This document shows positions 12,718 through 23,351 of a stretch of DNA of 64,000 nucleotides, piece after piece. Origin of the DNA: Xanthostigma xanthostigma (taxonomy: Eukaryota; Arthropoda; Insecta; Raphidioptera; Raphidiidae); NCBI GenBank assembly GCA_963575645.1, contig OY754468.1, positions 19,678,465 through 19,742,464 of the forward strand. The letters run 5' to 3'. Both the position numbers and the translations under genes were made by a program. The notes beneath the pieces were generated by a model. That model made no database searches and was not told the DNA's origin. It saw only the letters and a list, made by a program, of their open reading frames with translations. Numbering within the stretch: position 1 is the stretch's first letter; every line of letters begins with the position of its first letter.

Positions 12718-12885
12718 TAAAGAATAGTTACTTCTTAACACAGCAGTTTCATTAGGGGATGTACATTTTGGGAGCTATGCTCTCATCTTCAGTTTAGTGT
12801 TTGCTGAAGATGAGAGCATAGCTCCCGAAATGTAGGTACATCCGCTAATTAAACTGCTGGAGGTAAGAAGAACTATTCTTTATTT
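12718..12885. mobile_element. Palindromic element with hammerhead-like core
   Basis: Inverted arms at 12718-12791 and 12803-12885 share words such as GGGAGCTATGCTCTCATC and AACAGCAGTTT, with a spacer of about 11 bases. No coding content. The plus-strand right arm carries a near-complete hammerhead core, annotated separately. On the minus strand the left arm has the same CTGAAGA box, but its GAAA box reads AAAA. Confidence 0.6.
12793..12848 (+). ncRNA. Hammerhead ribozyme-like motif
   Basis: 12804-12810 is CTGAAGA, fitting the hammerhead box CUGANGA (position 7 is known to tolerate any base). A stem II follows (AGC-ATA-GCT at its tip), then GAAA at 12827-12830, then TGTA-GG-TACA as a 4-bp stem III, then TC at 12841-12842, matching the required U-H before the cleavage bond. 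Stem I could form from G12803/C12843 plus TTAG (12794-12797) with CTAA (12845-12848), leaving a bulge. One base lies unpaired between CUGANGA and stem II. The order is type I (open at stem I). Self-cleavage is not demonstrated. Confidence 0.4.
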
Positions 12886-13231
12886 TTTTTTTATTTTTGA
12901 ACTAAAACTTGCTGATTTGGTTTAATGGGCGTCATTGTGCAGGTTGCAGGTTTATGGTTGACAAGTGTGCGCGGTCTTTTAGAGATAAAATGCGAGACGA
13001 ATATCATTAAAGAATTATACACATGCTACTTTTTGTATTGAAAACACTCGATTAACAACACCATATGTTCTCGATTTTAGTGATTGGTGCTGTTTAGCAT
13101 TCGAAGTGTGTTCGACAATCGCGAGTTCGTGATACATCAGTTGCATATTTTAGCGAATAGTGTGTGACCTAAGCTGTTGGTATGCAAATATTATATTAAA
13201 ATCTTTGATTAACGTCTGATTAGAACTCTTC

Positions 13232-13510
13232 AATAAATAAAATTATCTACCAATTTTTCAGACAATATATTAACAAAAAAAATATAATATAATTACATTA
13301 ACGTTTCGATCCGGATTTGGATCTTCTTCAGAACTGATTTGAAAAATATAAAAATTAATTAATTAGAAATTAAATATTAATTATTTTTTATATTTTTTTG
13401 ATCAGTTCTGAAGAAGGTCCAATTCCGGATCGAAATGTGAATGTATTAATTACCTATATATTTTTTTGTTAATATATTGTCTGAAAAATTGGTCGATAAT
13501 TTTATTTATT
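13232..13510. mobile_element. Palindromic element with hammerhead-like cores (family copy 1)
   Basis: Inverted arms read AATAAATAAAATTATC outward and meet near 13370. Both arms carry CTGAAGA, a GATCC/GGATC-type stem, and GAAA (plus strand 13408-13435; minus strand 13331-13304). The same family occurs at 45495-45872, with single arms at 226-322 and 47640-47700. No coding content. The hammerhead-like order on both arms suggests descent from a ribozyme-bearing retroelement such as a Penelope-like element; this is inference. Confidence 0.6.
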
Positions 13511-15193
13511 AAAAAATATCATATTATATTGTATAATAGGTATACTTTTTTTGATAAACACAGAAAGTTAGAGCCGTGAAATGTATTTCGAAAACATCAT
13601 AACTCTTCTAAAAATATTCGGGCTTTGTTATTTACATTTTTTTTTTGTTTTAAAAATACGTTGAAGTATATAACTATTTAACTATACGCACATTAGTGAA
13701 ATGCTTATCAAGAACGATTTTTTTTAACTTATGTTTTCGAAAATTTAGTAAACTAATGTAATTCCTTTTAACACAATTATTTTAATCTGTGTTAGCTACA
13801 TTCCTTTATTTTTAAGAGCGAGAAAATTCTAAAAAACCGAAATGGAAAAAAATAGTCAAAATAATTTAAAATATCAAATGAGTCTGCAATTTATATGAAA
13901 GTGACATAAACACAATAATTAAAATATTTAAATTTAAAAGAAAATAAAAATCCCGGCCTAAATCCTTTAAAAAAATTGTCGTGTGACTTTATGGATTTGA
14001 CCTGTTCTTTGCGTCAAACACGAAGGTACAAACTGACTGGTACAAAATCATTACATATCGAGTTTTTTTTTATATTAGACAAGTTGTGCAAACACTTTCT
14101 ACGATATTTCATTTAAAAAGATAAATAATAAAAAAAAAACAAAAGAAAAAAACAAGCATTAATATCTTAGAATTTACCTTAGTAAATAATTAGTTTTCTT
14201 TTTAAGAATAATACCCTATTGCCTTTAATCAACACTTGTAAGCCACAAATGCACTCGATGACTATTTTCAAATGAGCCAAGTTTTGGTATTTATTAACCG
14301 CCCACAAATATTTTCACCCGACTGGGGGAGTGGTGGGGTCACTGAAGTTCGTGGAGGAATAAGAAAAAAAACGCGATCTCATTCATTTCAGGCAAACATT
14401 TGCGGTCACAAGGCAAAGTGGCGTATGCAAGAATTTTGGTTAAATACGGTTTGATGGTGATTAAATAATTCTCCATTGCATGGACTACAATATTGTCGTC
14501 TCAAACTAAAAAATGTCTTATTTCAAAAATTTCCAATTTTGAGAGGTTCGCGATTTCGTACGCTAGTGAAACACGAAGTTTACACTACACACTATACGAA
14601 GTAAAATTTTTAGTCACTACAAACACAAACGCAACTTAAGAAACATAACCTTAACAAATATCTATATACCACTCACTGACTTGGGTAAGTCACTACTGAT
14701 TCACTGACTCATCGCGAGATCTCCAAAACTATACCAGTTATTTTGCATAGTTACTCCTTTCTCGACGTAGACACCCATTAAGAACGGATTTTACGCAAAT
14801 CCTATCCAAAAATGACTTTTCACCTACCGTAACGTATATATTATGGGTGTGAGATGTTACGTGGGTGGGTTACCTAGATGGGAAGGTCATTATAATATTT
14901 CCAGAGAAAGAGAGAGAGACAGAGAGGAGGAGCGGAAGGGAGAGGGAGAGGAATGGAGAGAAAAAGACTATGTATTTTTATAAATCTTAGTTTTGCACCC
15001 GGGTGATGCCGGGACGGACCGTTAGTACTAAATATGCCTAAAACGTAACAAACACAGACGTGGTAGCGACCTAGTGCCAACAGTGCATGTGGTGGTGCAG
15101 TGCAAGTCTTTTCATTTCACATTCACTCTATCGCGGAAGTATAAAGAAATTGAACACAACAAAAATTGTTTAGGCTAGCAAGTATCTAGCAAG
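13511..15193. other. Intergenic, no gene seen
   Basis: No exon supported. A purine-rich tract of GAGA type (about 14905-14970) is the only compositional feature that I note. Confidence 0.4.
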
Positions 15194-15518
15194 TATAGTA
15201 CGCGCCTCGGATCTAAAAGGTTCGGAAGTTAGTCACAAACAGCGTCGCAAAGGCACATTTTAGAGCCGTTGATACTCCCACCACCTCCCAGCTACCTGCA
15301 CGGAACGTGCGCTCGTCGGTGATTGGCCGTGATCGCTCGTTGCCTTTGTCACTTGTCGCTTTCCTGCTTTAAAGTTCAGTCGAGTACGCTATTGTCAAGT
15401 TGTTATTGCTATGTTAGTTTTGTTGAGTTGCGAGTTTGTAGTTTTTCAACAGACTACAAGCGCAAGCCTGCATTCGCATCTAACTTCCGAGCCTTTTAGA
15501 TTCGTGGAGCGTACTATA
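15194..15518. mobile_element. MITE with about 45-bp inverted ends
   Basis: The ends share TATAGTACGC, ATCTAAAAGG and CGGAAGTTAG in inverted order (15194-15238 and 15472-15518). The interior is unrelated and GC-richer than its surroundings. Superfamily not identified, and no coding remnant. Confidence 0.5.
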
Positions 15519-15674
15519 CGCTATAAATTAGAGCATAATAACAATCTGACATACGCAACGTTCTTTTGTGGATACAGATACAACATAAAAATTCACGGAG
15601 ATCGCAATCTACAAAATCAAGTGTGGGTGACGCTCTTGGATATTCTGAGAATTTCTTTTTAAGGATTTATTTCC

Positions 15675-16265
15675 TACTAGCGGTCCCGTCCGGTTTCACC
15701 CAGGTGTAAAAGAACGAATGGGGAAGGGAGGAACATGAGTACACACATTCATCTTAGTTTACCGAGATGAATGTTGTGTCCAAATTTTATGATGATCGGA
15801 GTTACCGTTCAAAAGTTTTTGTCGATAAAAAGCAGTATTTATATTTTTTTAACTAATAATTTTTTTTATTAATTAAATAAAATTAAAATAAATTTAAATG
15901 TAAGCCTTAGAAAAAAAAATAAAAATATATTCGCCCAAAGTGGGGCTCGAACCCACGACCCTGATATTGACAGTCGCATGCTCTACCGATTGAGCCATCT
16001 GGGGTTGTGTACCCACAACGCTAATATGAATATATCTAGTTAATGCATTTCACATGAATAGAAGCTTATTTTTGAGATACATTTTGCAACATTTTTCATT
16101 AATGCTCCGCTCCTAATGGTCGTAGCGTGATATTATATAGCCTGTAGCCTTCCTCGATAAATGGGCTATCCAACAAAATTTTTTTTTTCAATTTGAACCA
16201 GTAGTTCCTGAGATTAGCGCGTTCAAACAAACAAACTCTTCAGTTTTATATATTAGTAGGTATAG
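15675..16265. mobile_element. RTE-type retroposon tail split by a tRNA-bearing insertion
   Basis: It begins ACTAGCGGTCCCGTCCGG and ends with CAAACAAACTCTTCAG then TATATTAGTAGGTATAG, standard for RTE-derived tails. The copy at 46420-46712 shows the uninterrupted arrangement. Comparing the two, about 15828-16063 is extra here and holds the tRNA-like unit. Confidence 0.65.
15932..16004 (-). repeat. tRNA-Asp-like unit, degenerate anticodon stem
   Basis: On the minus strand the acceptor pairs at 6 of 7 positions, the D arm (GGCTC/GAGC) and T arm (GTGGG/CCCAC around TTCGAGC) are sound, and the loop CTGTCAA gives anticodon GTC (Asp). The anticodon stem has two mismatches, so a working tRNA is unlikely. 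T runs follow closely downstream. It sits inside a retroposon tail, which favours a SINE head. Confidence 0.6.
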
Positions 16266-16318
16266 ATGTAGCCTGAGCTGAATTTACAAGTATTTAATGT
16301 TAATCTGTTGTCGAATTA

Positions 16319-19126
16319 GTTTAAGCTCCCATGACACAAAAAGTTACCCCAAAGAACACCTCAAAATTATAAAGTGAAAATGGCTGAAAAACATGTCAGA
16401 AACATGTTACGCCCGCCAGACAAGTAAAAATTTGTTAATTGTTATTTTTTATGAATTTTTGAAATTTAAAAAAAAAACATGATTTTACTTTCCAAAACAC
16501 CTGCTTGAAATTTATACAATTTGTAGTAAATAATGTACCATTTTTGAAAAAATTGGTCTGGCTGACAATTTTTGTTAATAAGCTAGCCAGACTTCATTTG
16601 TTATAAACTATTTTTTTTATGAAAATACATTTCATAACACCTCCTTGAATTTTTTTTTAAATAAAGTTTAAGATCTCTTCTATCTAATACAACTGGTCTG
16701 GCTGACAATTTTTGTTAATTAATGTGCCAGACTTTATTTTGAATGCACAGCAACAATGCATCAAGACCAATCACAGGCATTTAGGAACACCTCGTAAAAA
16801 AAAAAAACAACTGAAGTTTAAGATGTCCTCTATGAATAAAAATATGCCTGTCATTAAAAAAATGTTTTTTACCATGTCAGATTCAATTTTTAAGCGCCGT
16901 GACAGCGTTTTTTTATAAACAAATCAGCTTTTCCAAGGGCCGTGTCAAAACACCCTCTTAATTTTTTTATGAAAGAAGGTTTGACATCTATTTTCCGCAT
17001 AAAAATTGGTCTGTCAGCGAAAAAATGTTTTTTACTATGACAGACTTTATTTTTTAAGTGCTGCGACCACATTTTTTAATGAAAAAATATGGTATAATCA
17101 TTGCTAACTAGAAAAAAAAAATTTTTTTTACTCTAAATAAATACGGTAGATCCCTTTTATATACTTTAATACATTTTTTATCAAAATATTGTTTTTTACT
17201 ATGACAGACTTAATTTTAAAGCGCCGCGACTGTTTTTTTTTTTTTTTTAAATAAGCTTTTACAACGGGCGCGTCAAAACACCCCCTTAATTTTTTTCTGA
17301 AAGAAGGTTTGACATCTATTTTCCGCATAAAAATTGGTCTGTCAGCGAAAAAATGTTTTTTACTATGACAGACTTCATTTTTTAAGTGCTGCGACCACAT
17401 TTTTTAATGAAAAAATATGGTATAATCGTTGCTAACTAGAAAAATTTTTTTTTTTTATTCTAAATTAATACGCTAGATCCCTTTTATATACTTTAATAGA
17501 TTTTTTATCAAAATATTGTTTTTTACTGTCAGACTTAATTTTAAAGCGCCGCGACTATTTTTTTTTTGCGCTTTACGGGGCTGTGCTCCGCTCAGCAGTG
17601 ACAATAGTAGCTCCACCATATTCTGAGTTTATATTGCAGTTTTTCTTTCCACAAAAATATTATTGGGACTATCATGAACATATACAAAAAAATTTTGAAT
17701 TTTTCCATTTTTCGGCTGTTCCTTTGGATTTTTTTTTAATAAACCACCCCTGTATTCAGGCGAACAAAACAAAAAAAAAGTATTAAAATCGGTCGAGTCA
17801 TTTTCGAATTTTTGCCAGTCTAACGCTTATAATATACAGATGTAGTGATAGTGATTTTTGACAAAACACCGTCATATTGCAGCGATTTTTAGTACGAACA
17901 ACGCATTTTTTCGATCTTTCTAAATGCAATATCTCAAAAACGGTCCATTTTATAGGAAAATCATAAGAGACCTTTTTTCTTTAGAATTGTCCAAAAAACC
18001 TAAAAAAAATAGTTCCGACGCCAAAAACAAAAAAAAATTATTTTCCGAAAATTTTTTGCAAATTTTGAATTTTTTTTTGCAAATTTTGAATTTTTTTTGA
18101 AAATTTTGTTTTTTTTTCAATTTTTTATTTGGAATATTTAGAATATGCATTTCTAGACAAATAATGTTATAAACATTTTAGTAAAATTTAATGATTCTTG
18201 CTTCTGCAAAGTGATTTTAATTGCTTGTTTGCCGGCGCAAGATGACTTACTAACTTTCCGAATTTTTTCCAGGTAAACTATAGCTCTGACGAAAAAAGTA
18301 CAAGATATCTTTTTTATAGAAAAAAACGTCCATTACAATACAGTATTTGTTATTTATCTCTATCTTTATCCCAGCTCAAAATATTCAAGAATTTTGAAAA
18401 TAAAAATTTTTTTCAAAATTTTTTTTGACTTTGGGAAATCGATAGACGAATGAACTTTTTTTTATTTCAATCAGTACACTTTAAACTACTTATAAAAAAA
18501 AATTGAGTCTGTTTGCGAATTTCTGGAGCTTTTGGTCTAAAATTGCCTCCACCGACTGGACTAAAAAGCATATTAGAGGTATTAATTAACAAAAATTGTC
18601 AGCCAGACCAGTTGTATTAGATAGAAGAGATCTTAAACTTTATTTTAAAAAAAAATTCAAGGAGGTGTTATGAAATGTATTTTCATAAAAAAAATAATTT
18701 ATAACAAATGAAGTCTGGCACATTAATTAACAAAAATTGTCAGCCAGACCAGTTGTATTAGATAGAAGAGATCTTAAACTTTATTTAAAAAAAAATTCAA
18801 GGAGGTGTTATGAAATGTATTTTCATAAAAAAAATAGTTTATAACAAATGAAGTCTGGCTAGCTTATTAACAAAAATTGTCAGCCAGACCAATTTTTTCA
18901 AAAATGGTACATTATTTACTACAAATTGTATAAATTTCAAGCAGGTGTTTTGGAAAGTAAAATCATGTTTTTTTTTTAAATTTCAAAAATTCATAAAAAA
19001 TAACAATTAACAAATTTTTACTTGTCTGGCGGGCGTAACATGTTTCTGACATGTTTTTCAGCCATTTTCACTTTATAATTTTGAGGTGTTCTTTGGGGTA
19101 ACTTTTTGTGTCATGGGAGCTTAAAC
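16319..19126. mobile_element. 2.8-kb long-terminal-inverted-repeat element
   Basis: Both ends read GTTTAAGCTCCCATGACAC and are flanked by TA (16317-16318, 19127-19128). The inverted arms (about 420 bp left, about 540 bp right) are nearly identical. Each arm contains repeated blocks headed by GGTCTGGCTGACAATTTTTG, two on the left and three on the right. The centre has a 2-copy tandem repeat of about 325 bp (16921-17570) carrying a related word, GGTCTGTCAG / CTGACAGACC. Open frames in this tandem block repeat with it and show no known domain. No transposase recognised. The TA flanks suggest a Tc1/mariner-like mode, but the size and arm structure are unusual for that group. Confidence 0.7.
16921..17570. 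repeat. Tandem repeat of about 325 bp, about 2.2 copies
   Basis: Two successive blocks begin GCTTTTCCAAGGGCC and GCTTTTACAACGGGC about 329 bp apart, and a third partial block begins near 17430. Each contains AAAAATTGGTCTGTCAGCG and ACTATGACAGACTT. It lies inside the long palindromic element. Confidence 0.7.
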
Positions 19127-19132
19127 TAAATC

Positions 19133-19539
19133 TAAAGGCCGCTCACGCGAGGCTGGATTTGCCATTAGAGATTCCTTGCTAGATTTGACTACCTACTAGT
19201 TTTCTAGCGCAGGTTTTCTTAATATTGCTTTCATGTGCCCGCTTCACACGAGACGTCTGTTCAGTAAAGTTCAAATATAAACACAGAGCAAAACGTGTCT
19301 GTTGTCTGACTCTGAGCATACTGACGCCATGTTGGTTTGTGGGCGTTTGTTCATATCGCCTACGTGAAAAGATACTGTTTCCTGATTGGTTCTTGTTCAG
19401 AGCAAGCAAAGGACCTAGCAAGAAAAATAGCCCCTGTTCTAATTTTAAAATCTATCTTGTGAGCCGAAGTAACGTCATTTCCAACCCAGCCTGCCGGCTA
19501 GCAGAAGTTCAAACAGTGTTTCCAGCCTCAGCGACCTTA
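19133..19539. mobile_element. MITE family A, copy 1
   Basis: It starts TAAAGGCCGCTCACGCGAGG and ends CCAGCCTCAGCGACCTTA, inverted versions of a shared terminus, TAAGGYCGCTGCACACGAG. The interior contains the block AAGAACCAATCAGG in inverted orientation, as in copies inside the protease introns. It abuts the 2.8-kb element on its left. The long open frame across it (about 150 residues) recurs only as repeat sequence and is not a gene. Confidence 0.7.
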
Positions 19540-19974
19540 TTCATGGTAAATTTTAGCTGGGGGGTGGGTAAATGTTTCTTTTGCTCCACTTTGGCTAAGC
19601 CCATTGCACGTGACGTTGAAGAGTTTCTCCATACCTACCTGATTTACATTAAAGAGATTTATAATGAAAAACGTAGGTAATCAGTTTCATCTCTTAAAAT
19701 CTTAAAAGATAAAAGCTGCAGATGAAGTTCTGTTTCACATTACTGCTTGATTTTCGTGTTGTATTGTATAATGTGCTTATTATAAAAGACGTAAGTTAAA
19801 AATAAATGTGTAATTATTACATTGCTAATATTATAAATCCAGCGGCAGTAAAAAAACACCAAGCACGTGTTGGGCACACAGATGATGTGGTTCCAGTGTT
19901 CGTATGGCATATTTAAGAGTGACAATCGTTGCTTATCAAAATACCATACCCTAACCTAGAAATGCGTCATTGAA
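19540..19974. other. Intergenic, no gene seen
   Basis: No exon, RNA gene or transposon end recognised. Confidence 0.4.
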
Positions 19975-19982
19975 ATATATTG

Positions 19983-21045
19983 CAAGGCCGTAGGCAAGGT
20001 GGGGGTTGGGCGTTCAACCCCACCCCCCGAAATGTTTTAGCAAATCCACCGTTTTATACATAATTCTAAAATAAGTATTTTCGACTCTTTTTTCGGATCT
20101 GTGGATTCCACGTTTTTCGGCATCCATCTGAAATGTAACATTGAAGGATGAGTGACAGAAATGTTCCATCTCTCTCACTCATCTTTCATTGTTACATTTC
20201 ATATCATAAGCCGCTTTGGCGTTGATCGCCAGTCAGTACAAGGTTAAATAAGTTTTTTCGTAACTAACAATTTCATTTACAATTTACAAATAATACGGAT
20301 TCATGAAAGTGTTTGGTAAACTTGTCAAACAAAAAAAGTTTAGAAGAGGAGTTATCGGTGTGGCGAGCGAAGTGGTCAAAAATAGTTGCTGCGGAATGAC
20401 CCACTACATCACTAGACGCGCTGGACAACTGTAACGCAGTAATGTTTTCCATGATCACTTTTTCTATAAGGTCAAGTAAATTCAGACATATCCGTGACAC
20501 TTATTTTTTCAAAAAATTGAAAAAATAAGTTTTTCGATGTTTTCGCAAATCCGCGACTTTTTCAGGCACTATGAGCCTTCCGATACGGTTAATATTAAGC
20601 ATACTTATGGAAAAAATCACGCTGAATCCAATGAGACTAGCCGCAACTCTGTATCTTTTTTGGTTTAAGAGTTAGACGCGTCTTTATAAATTTTTCTTGA
20701 AAAAGCTACTGCCAATACTTGTGACGCTACCTGTATCGACGGCGACACCAGAGCGTACTTTTTCCTCGTTGAGGGGGCTAAAAACTTTTTGAGAAACAGC
20801 ATGGGACAATCACGACTGACTGGATTAGTTTTGATGAGCGTTCATTGTGATGTCGAGATCAGTCCAGAGATCGTTGTCCCGCTCTTTATTTCTGGTGACA
20901 ATCCGCGTCGGTTGCCTTTTAATTAAATTGTTTATTTATGTTAAATTATACTGCAATAAGCATATATTATAAGTTTACATAAATAAAATTGTTACTTATT
21001 GTCTCTGGTCCAGAGCTCGACCCCCCCACCCCCGAAGTGGCCTTG
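19983..21045. mobile_element. hAT-type element with perfect 8-bp target duplication
   Basis: Ends CAAGGCC and its inverse GGCCTTG, then C- or G-rich tracts, are flanked by ATATATTG at 19975-19982 and again at 21046-21053. An exact 8-bp duplication is the hAT signature. The 1063-bp interior is too short for a full transposase, and I could not recognise its domains. A small hairpin lies at 20129-20202. Confidence 0.75.
20129..20202. other. miRNA-precursor-sized hairpin inside the hAT element
   Basis: GAAATGTAACATTGAAGGATG pairs with its near-exact inverse at about 20180-20201, giving a stem of about 26 bp and a loop of about 20 bases. Size resembles a pre-miRNA, but nested-MITE origin is just as likely. 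Confidence 0.35.
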
Positions 21046-21053
21046 ATATATTG

Positions 21054-22131
21054 ATCCTGTTTTGTAGATTATTAATTAAAAAGAAGTCGAGTATCATCAG
21101 TCAGTTAGTTGCACTATTAAAATCACTTTGGAACCTTCCATAAACCAAGTAGTTCTAATAAATATTGGCACGTACCTACATTCGTGACATCGGCCGGTTT
21201 TTTTGAAGGTGATATAATCGTGGTTCTTGTCTCCATTGTCATATAAAAAAATATCGCAAGGAAAGATTAGCTGAACAGCTACAACTTCTCAGCCTATCTT
21301 TATCAAAATAATTTTCGTAGAAAGTATTTATAAAGTGCTGCTCTCTTGATATTTTCAGATTTTATAATTACATGTTCGCCAAATTAGAGGGGGTTGGACA
21401 CATTATTAACGACTTTAGCTTTATATCTCGTGAAATATTCATCTATACAAAAAAAAAATCACTAGAACTTTTATTGCATTTTCTTGTTTAACGATATCCC
21501 ATGCAAAAATTCCGCTTTTTGATAATATTTACTACGGAACTTAAAAAACTAAGGTGGGTCCTGAACTCGAAACTCTTGACTCAAAATTTCTTAAAGAAAG
21601 TGGGATAATAAGAACTACGTGTATATTGTGTGATGAAAAAAATGTTGGAAAATAATCAACAGTCCGAGACTCTGCAAAATATGTAAACAAAATTCTGTTT
21701 ATCCAGTTCATCGACATTATAGTTTTTATACTAATGTAAGTACACAAAATGCAATTTAAAAATAAACAGAAAAATAAAAACAGTAATTTCATTGCAATAA
21801 TAAAATGGTCGGTGAGCGAAAAAAATAAAAACAAAAATTCCTATATTGTACTTGTCTTTTCTTCACAATGCGAATAATACCAATTTGTTTTTTTGCATAA
21901 AATAAAAATAGAAGTACTTAAATCCAACGTAAAACATTTTGATGGGATATGGGATCATTAGGAATATAAATAGAATGTTTTTATTATTGTATTCATAGAG
22001 CATCGTATTGTTGTGCGGGTTGCTGAGAGTTATTAAAAATCAATAACGCGTATCAACGCAAGGAGTCAAAATTGTTATAAAAAAAATTAGTCAAGGTCAA
22101 TCGTAGCGACACTTTTAATTTTTAAATCATC
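21054..22131. other. Intergenic, no gene seen
   Basis: AT-rich. The 97-residue open frame near 21541-21834 has no recognisable domain and ordinary AT-rich composition, so I do not call it. Confidence 0.4.
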
Positions 22132-22513
22132 ATCCCACCAAAAAAATTCTGTAAAAAACCTGCCAAGTCTCGATGGAGCTGCTTGTTTATCTCTAAAAAG
22201 TAATGAAATCTAGACAAAGTCGTGCCAAGTTTAAGGTTCCTTACTGCGATTTCTTTATTATTATAGTTAATGTTGTGTGACTTGGCCGTTGAAGGGTACA
22301 CAAGGGTACAAAACCAGGTGCTCCATGACACCATTGCACCAATCTGTCGCCAGAACCGGCCAAGTCACACAACATTAACTATAATAATAAAGAAATCGCA
22401 GTAAGGAACCTTAGACTTGGCACGACTTTGTCTAGATTTCATTACTTTTTAAAGATAAACAAGCAGCTCCATCGAGACTTGGATAGTTTTTTACAGAATG
22501 TTTTTGATGGGAT
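22132..22513. repeat. Long near-perfect hairpin
   Basis: Arms 22132-22287 and 22357-22513 (about 156 bp each) are inverted copies with few mismatches, around a 69-bp spacer (22288-22356) that holds unrelated sequence. The near identity shows the inversion is young or maintained. No coding content. A transcript would fold to long double-stranded RNA. Confidence 0.75.
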
Positions 22514-22687
22514 TTCACTTCTTTTTGTAAAAACGTGGGCATATTGATTTATTTTATTAGATTTTCTTATTTGACATAGTTTTTTTCTTTTTAGGAGTAG
22601 TTTTTTTATTATTACAAATCTTTCTTTTCCTTATATTATGTGTGTAAACCTTGAAAGTGTGCAATTCAGACAGAGAATAGTTCCTTA

Positions 22688-23351
22688 AGGCCTGTTTACA
22701 CTTTGATTAGTGCGAGTGCAAGTGATAAGTGATTAGTGAGAGTGATTAGTAGTGCGAGTAGTGTCCAATACTGTTTAGCTGTTGCGCTTAGTAAAATCAG
22801 TTAATTGTCGGGCATCGAACAGACAACAACTATCGACGAACAATCGCGCTTGCAATTGCAGGAAATAATTAAAGAAATATTAAACGCGGTGGTATCTGAA
22901 ATCGAAGAACATATGAAATTAGAACTTGCCACACCAAAAAGGGGCTCCTTTATTTTTGTATTTAGGGTCTTTACAATTGTAAAGACATTCATTTTTTAGA
23001 TATTCTTCCACAAATTTACAGGTTGTATCTTCAGTCCACTTTGCCATTATTAAAACCGAAATACTGCATGCATATTATACACTAGCGTCCCTTCAAGCAC
23101 TAAACACTTGCTAAACAAAAAGTGTGTCCAAACGTGTTTAGTGGCAGGCACGCTGCGAGTGAGGGGTGAAGGAAGGCACGAGGGGCAAGGCTACTCGCAA
23201 AAAAATAGAATAGGTACGCTTCTAATCACTCTACTTCGCTAAACACTAATCACTCGCACTAATCAATTGCGGTCCAAACGTGTTTAGTACTAATCACTAA
23301 ACACCTGCACTAATCACTCGCACTAAACACTAATCAAAGTGTAAACAGGCC
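22688..23351. mobile_element. PIF/Harbinger-like element with MADF remnant
   Basis: The ends AGGCCTGTTTACACTTTG and inverse are flanked by TTA (also readable as TTAA). Subterminal regions hold many CACTAATCACTCGCACTAA-type words. On the minus strand from about 23052 a frame reads MAKWTEDTTCKFVEEYLKNE and continues CLYNCKDPKYKNK, a MADF (Myb/SANT-like) DNA-binding domain start, typical of the second protein of insect PIF/Harbinger elements. On the plus strand 22805-22930 carries another fragment (LQEIIKEILNAVVSEIEEHM). The rest is deleted. A piggyBac origin was considered because TTAA also fits. Confidence 0.65.

Noticed and set aside
16890-17400. Two similar minus-strand frames (MWSQHLKNKVCHSKK and MWSQHLKNEVCHSKK)
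   Set aside because: They repeat because the DNA is a tandem repeat of about 325 bp; there is no domain and the composition is low-complexity.
19225-19680. 151-residue open frame
   Set aside because: It lies mostly across a MITE family A copy and has no recognised domain; other copies of the family do not keep the frame.
22688-23351. piggyBac element because TTAA can be read at both flanks
   Set aside because: The MADF fragment and subterminal motif arrays fit PIF/Harbinger better, and TTA fits equally.
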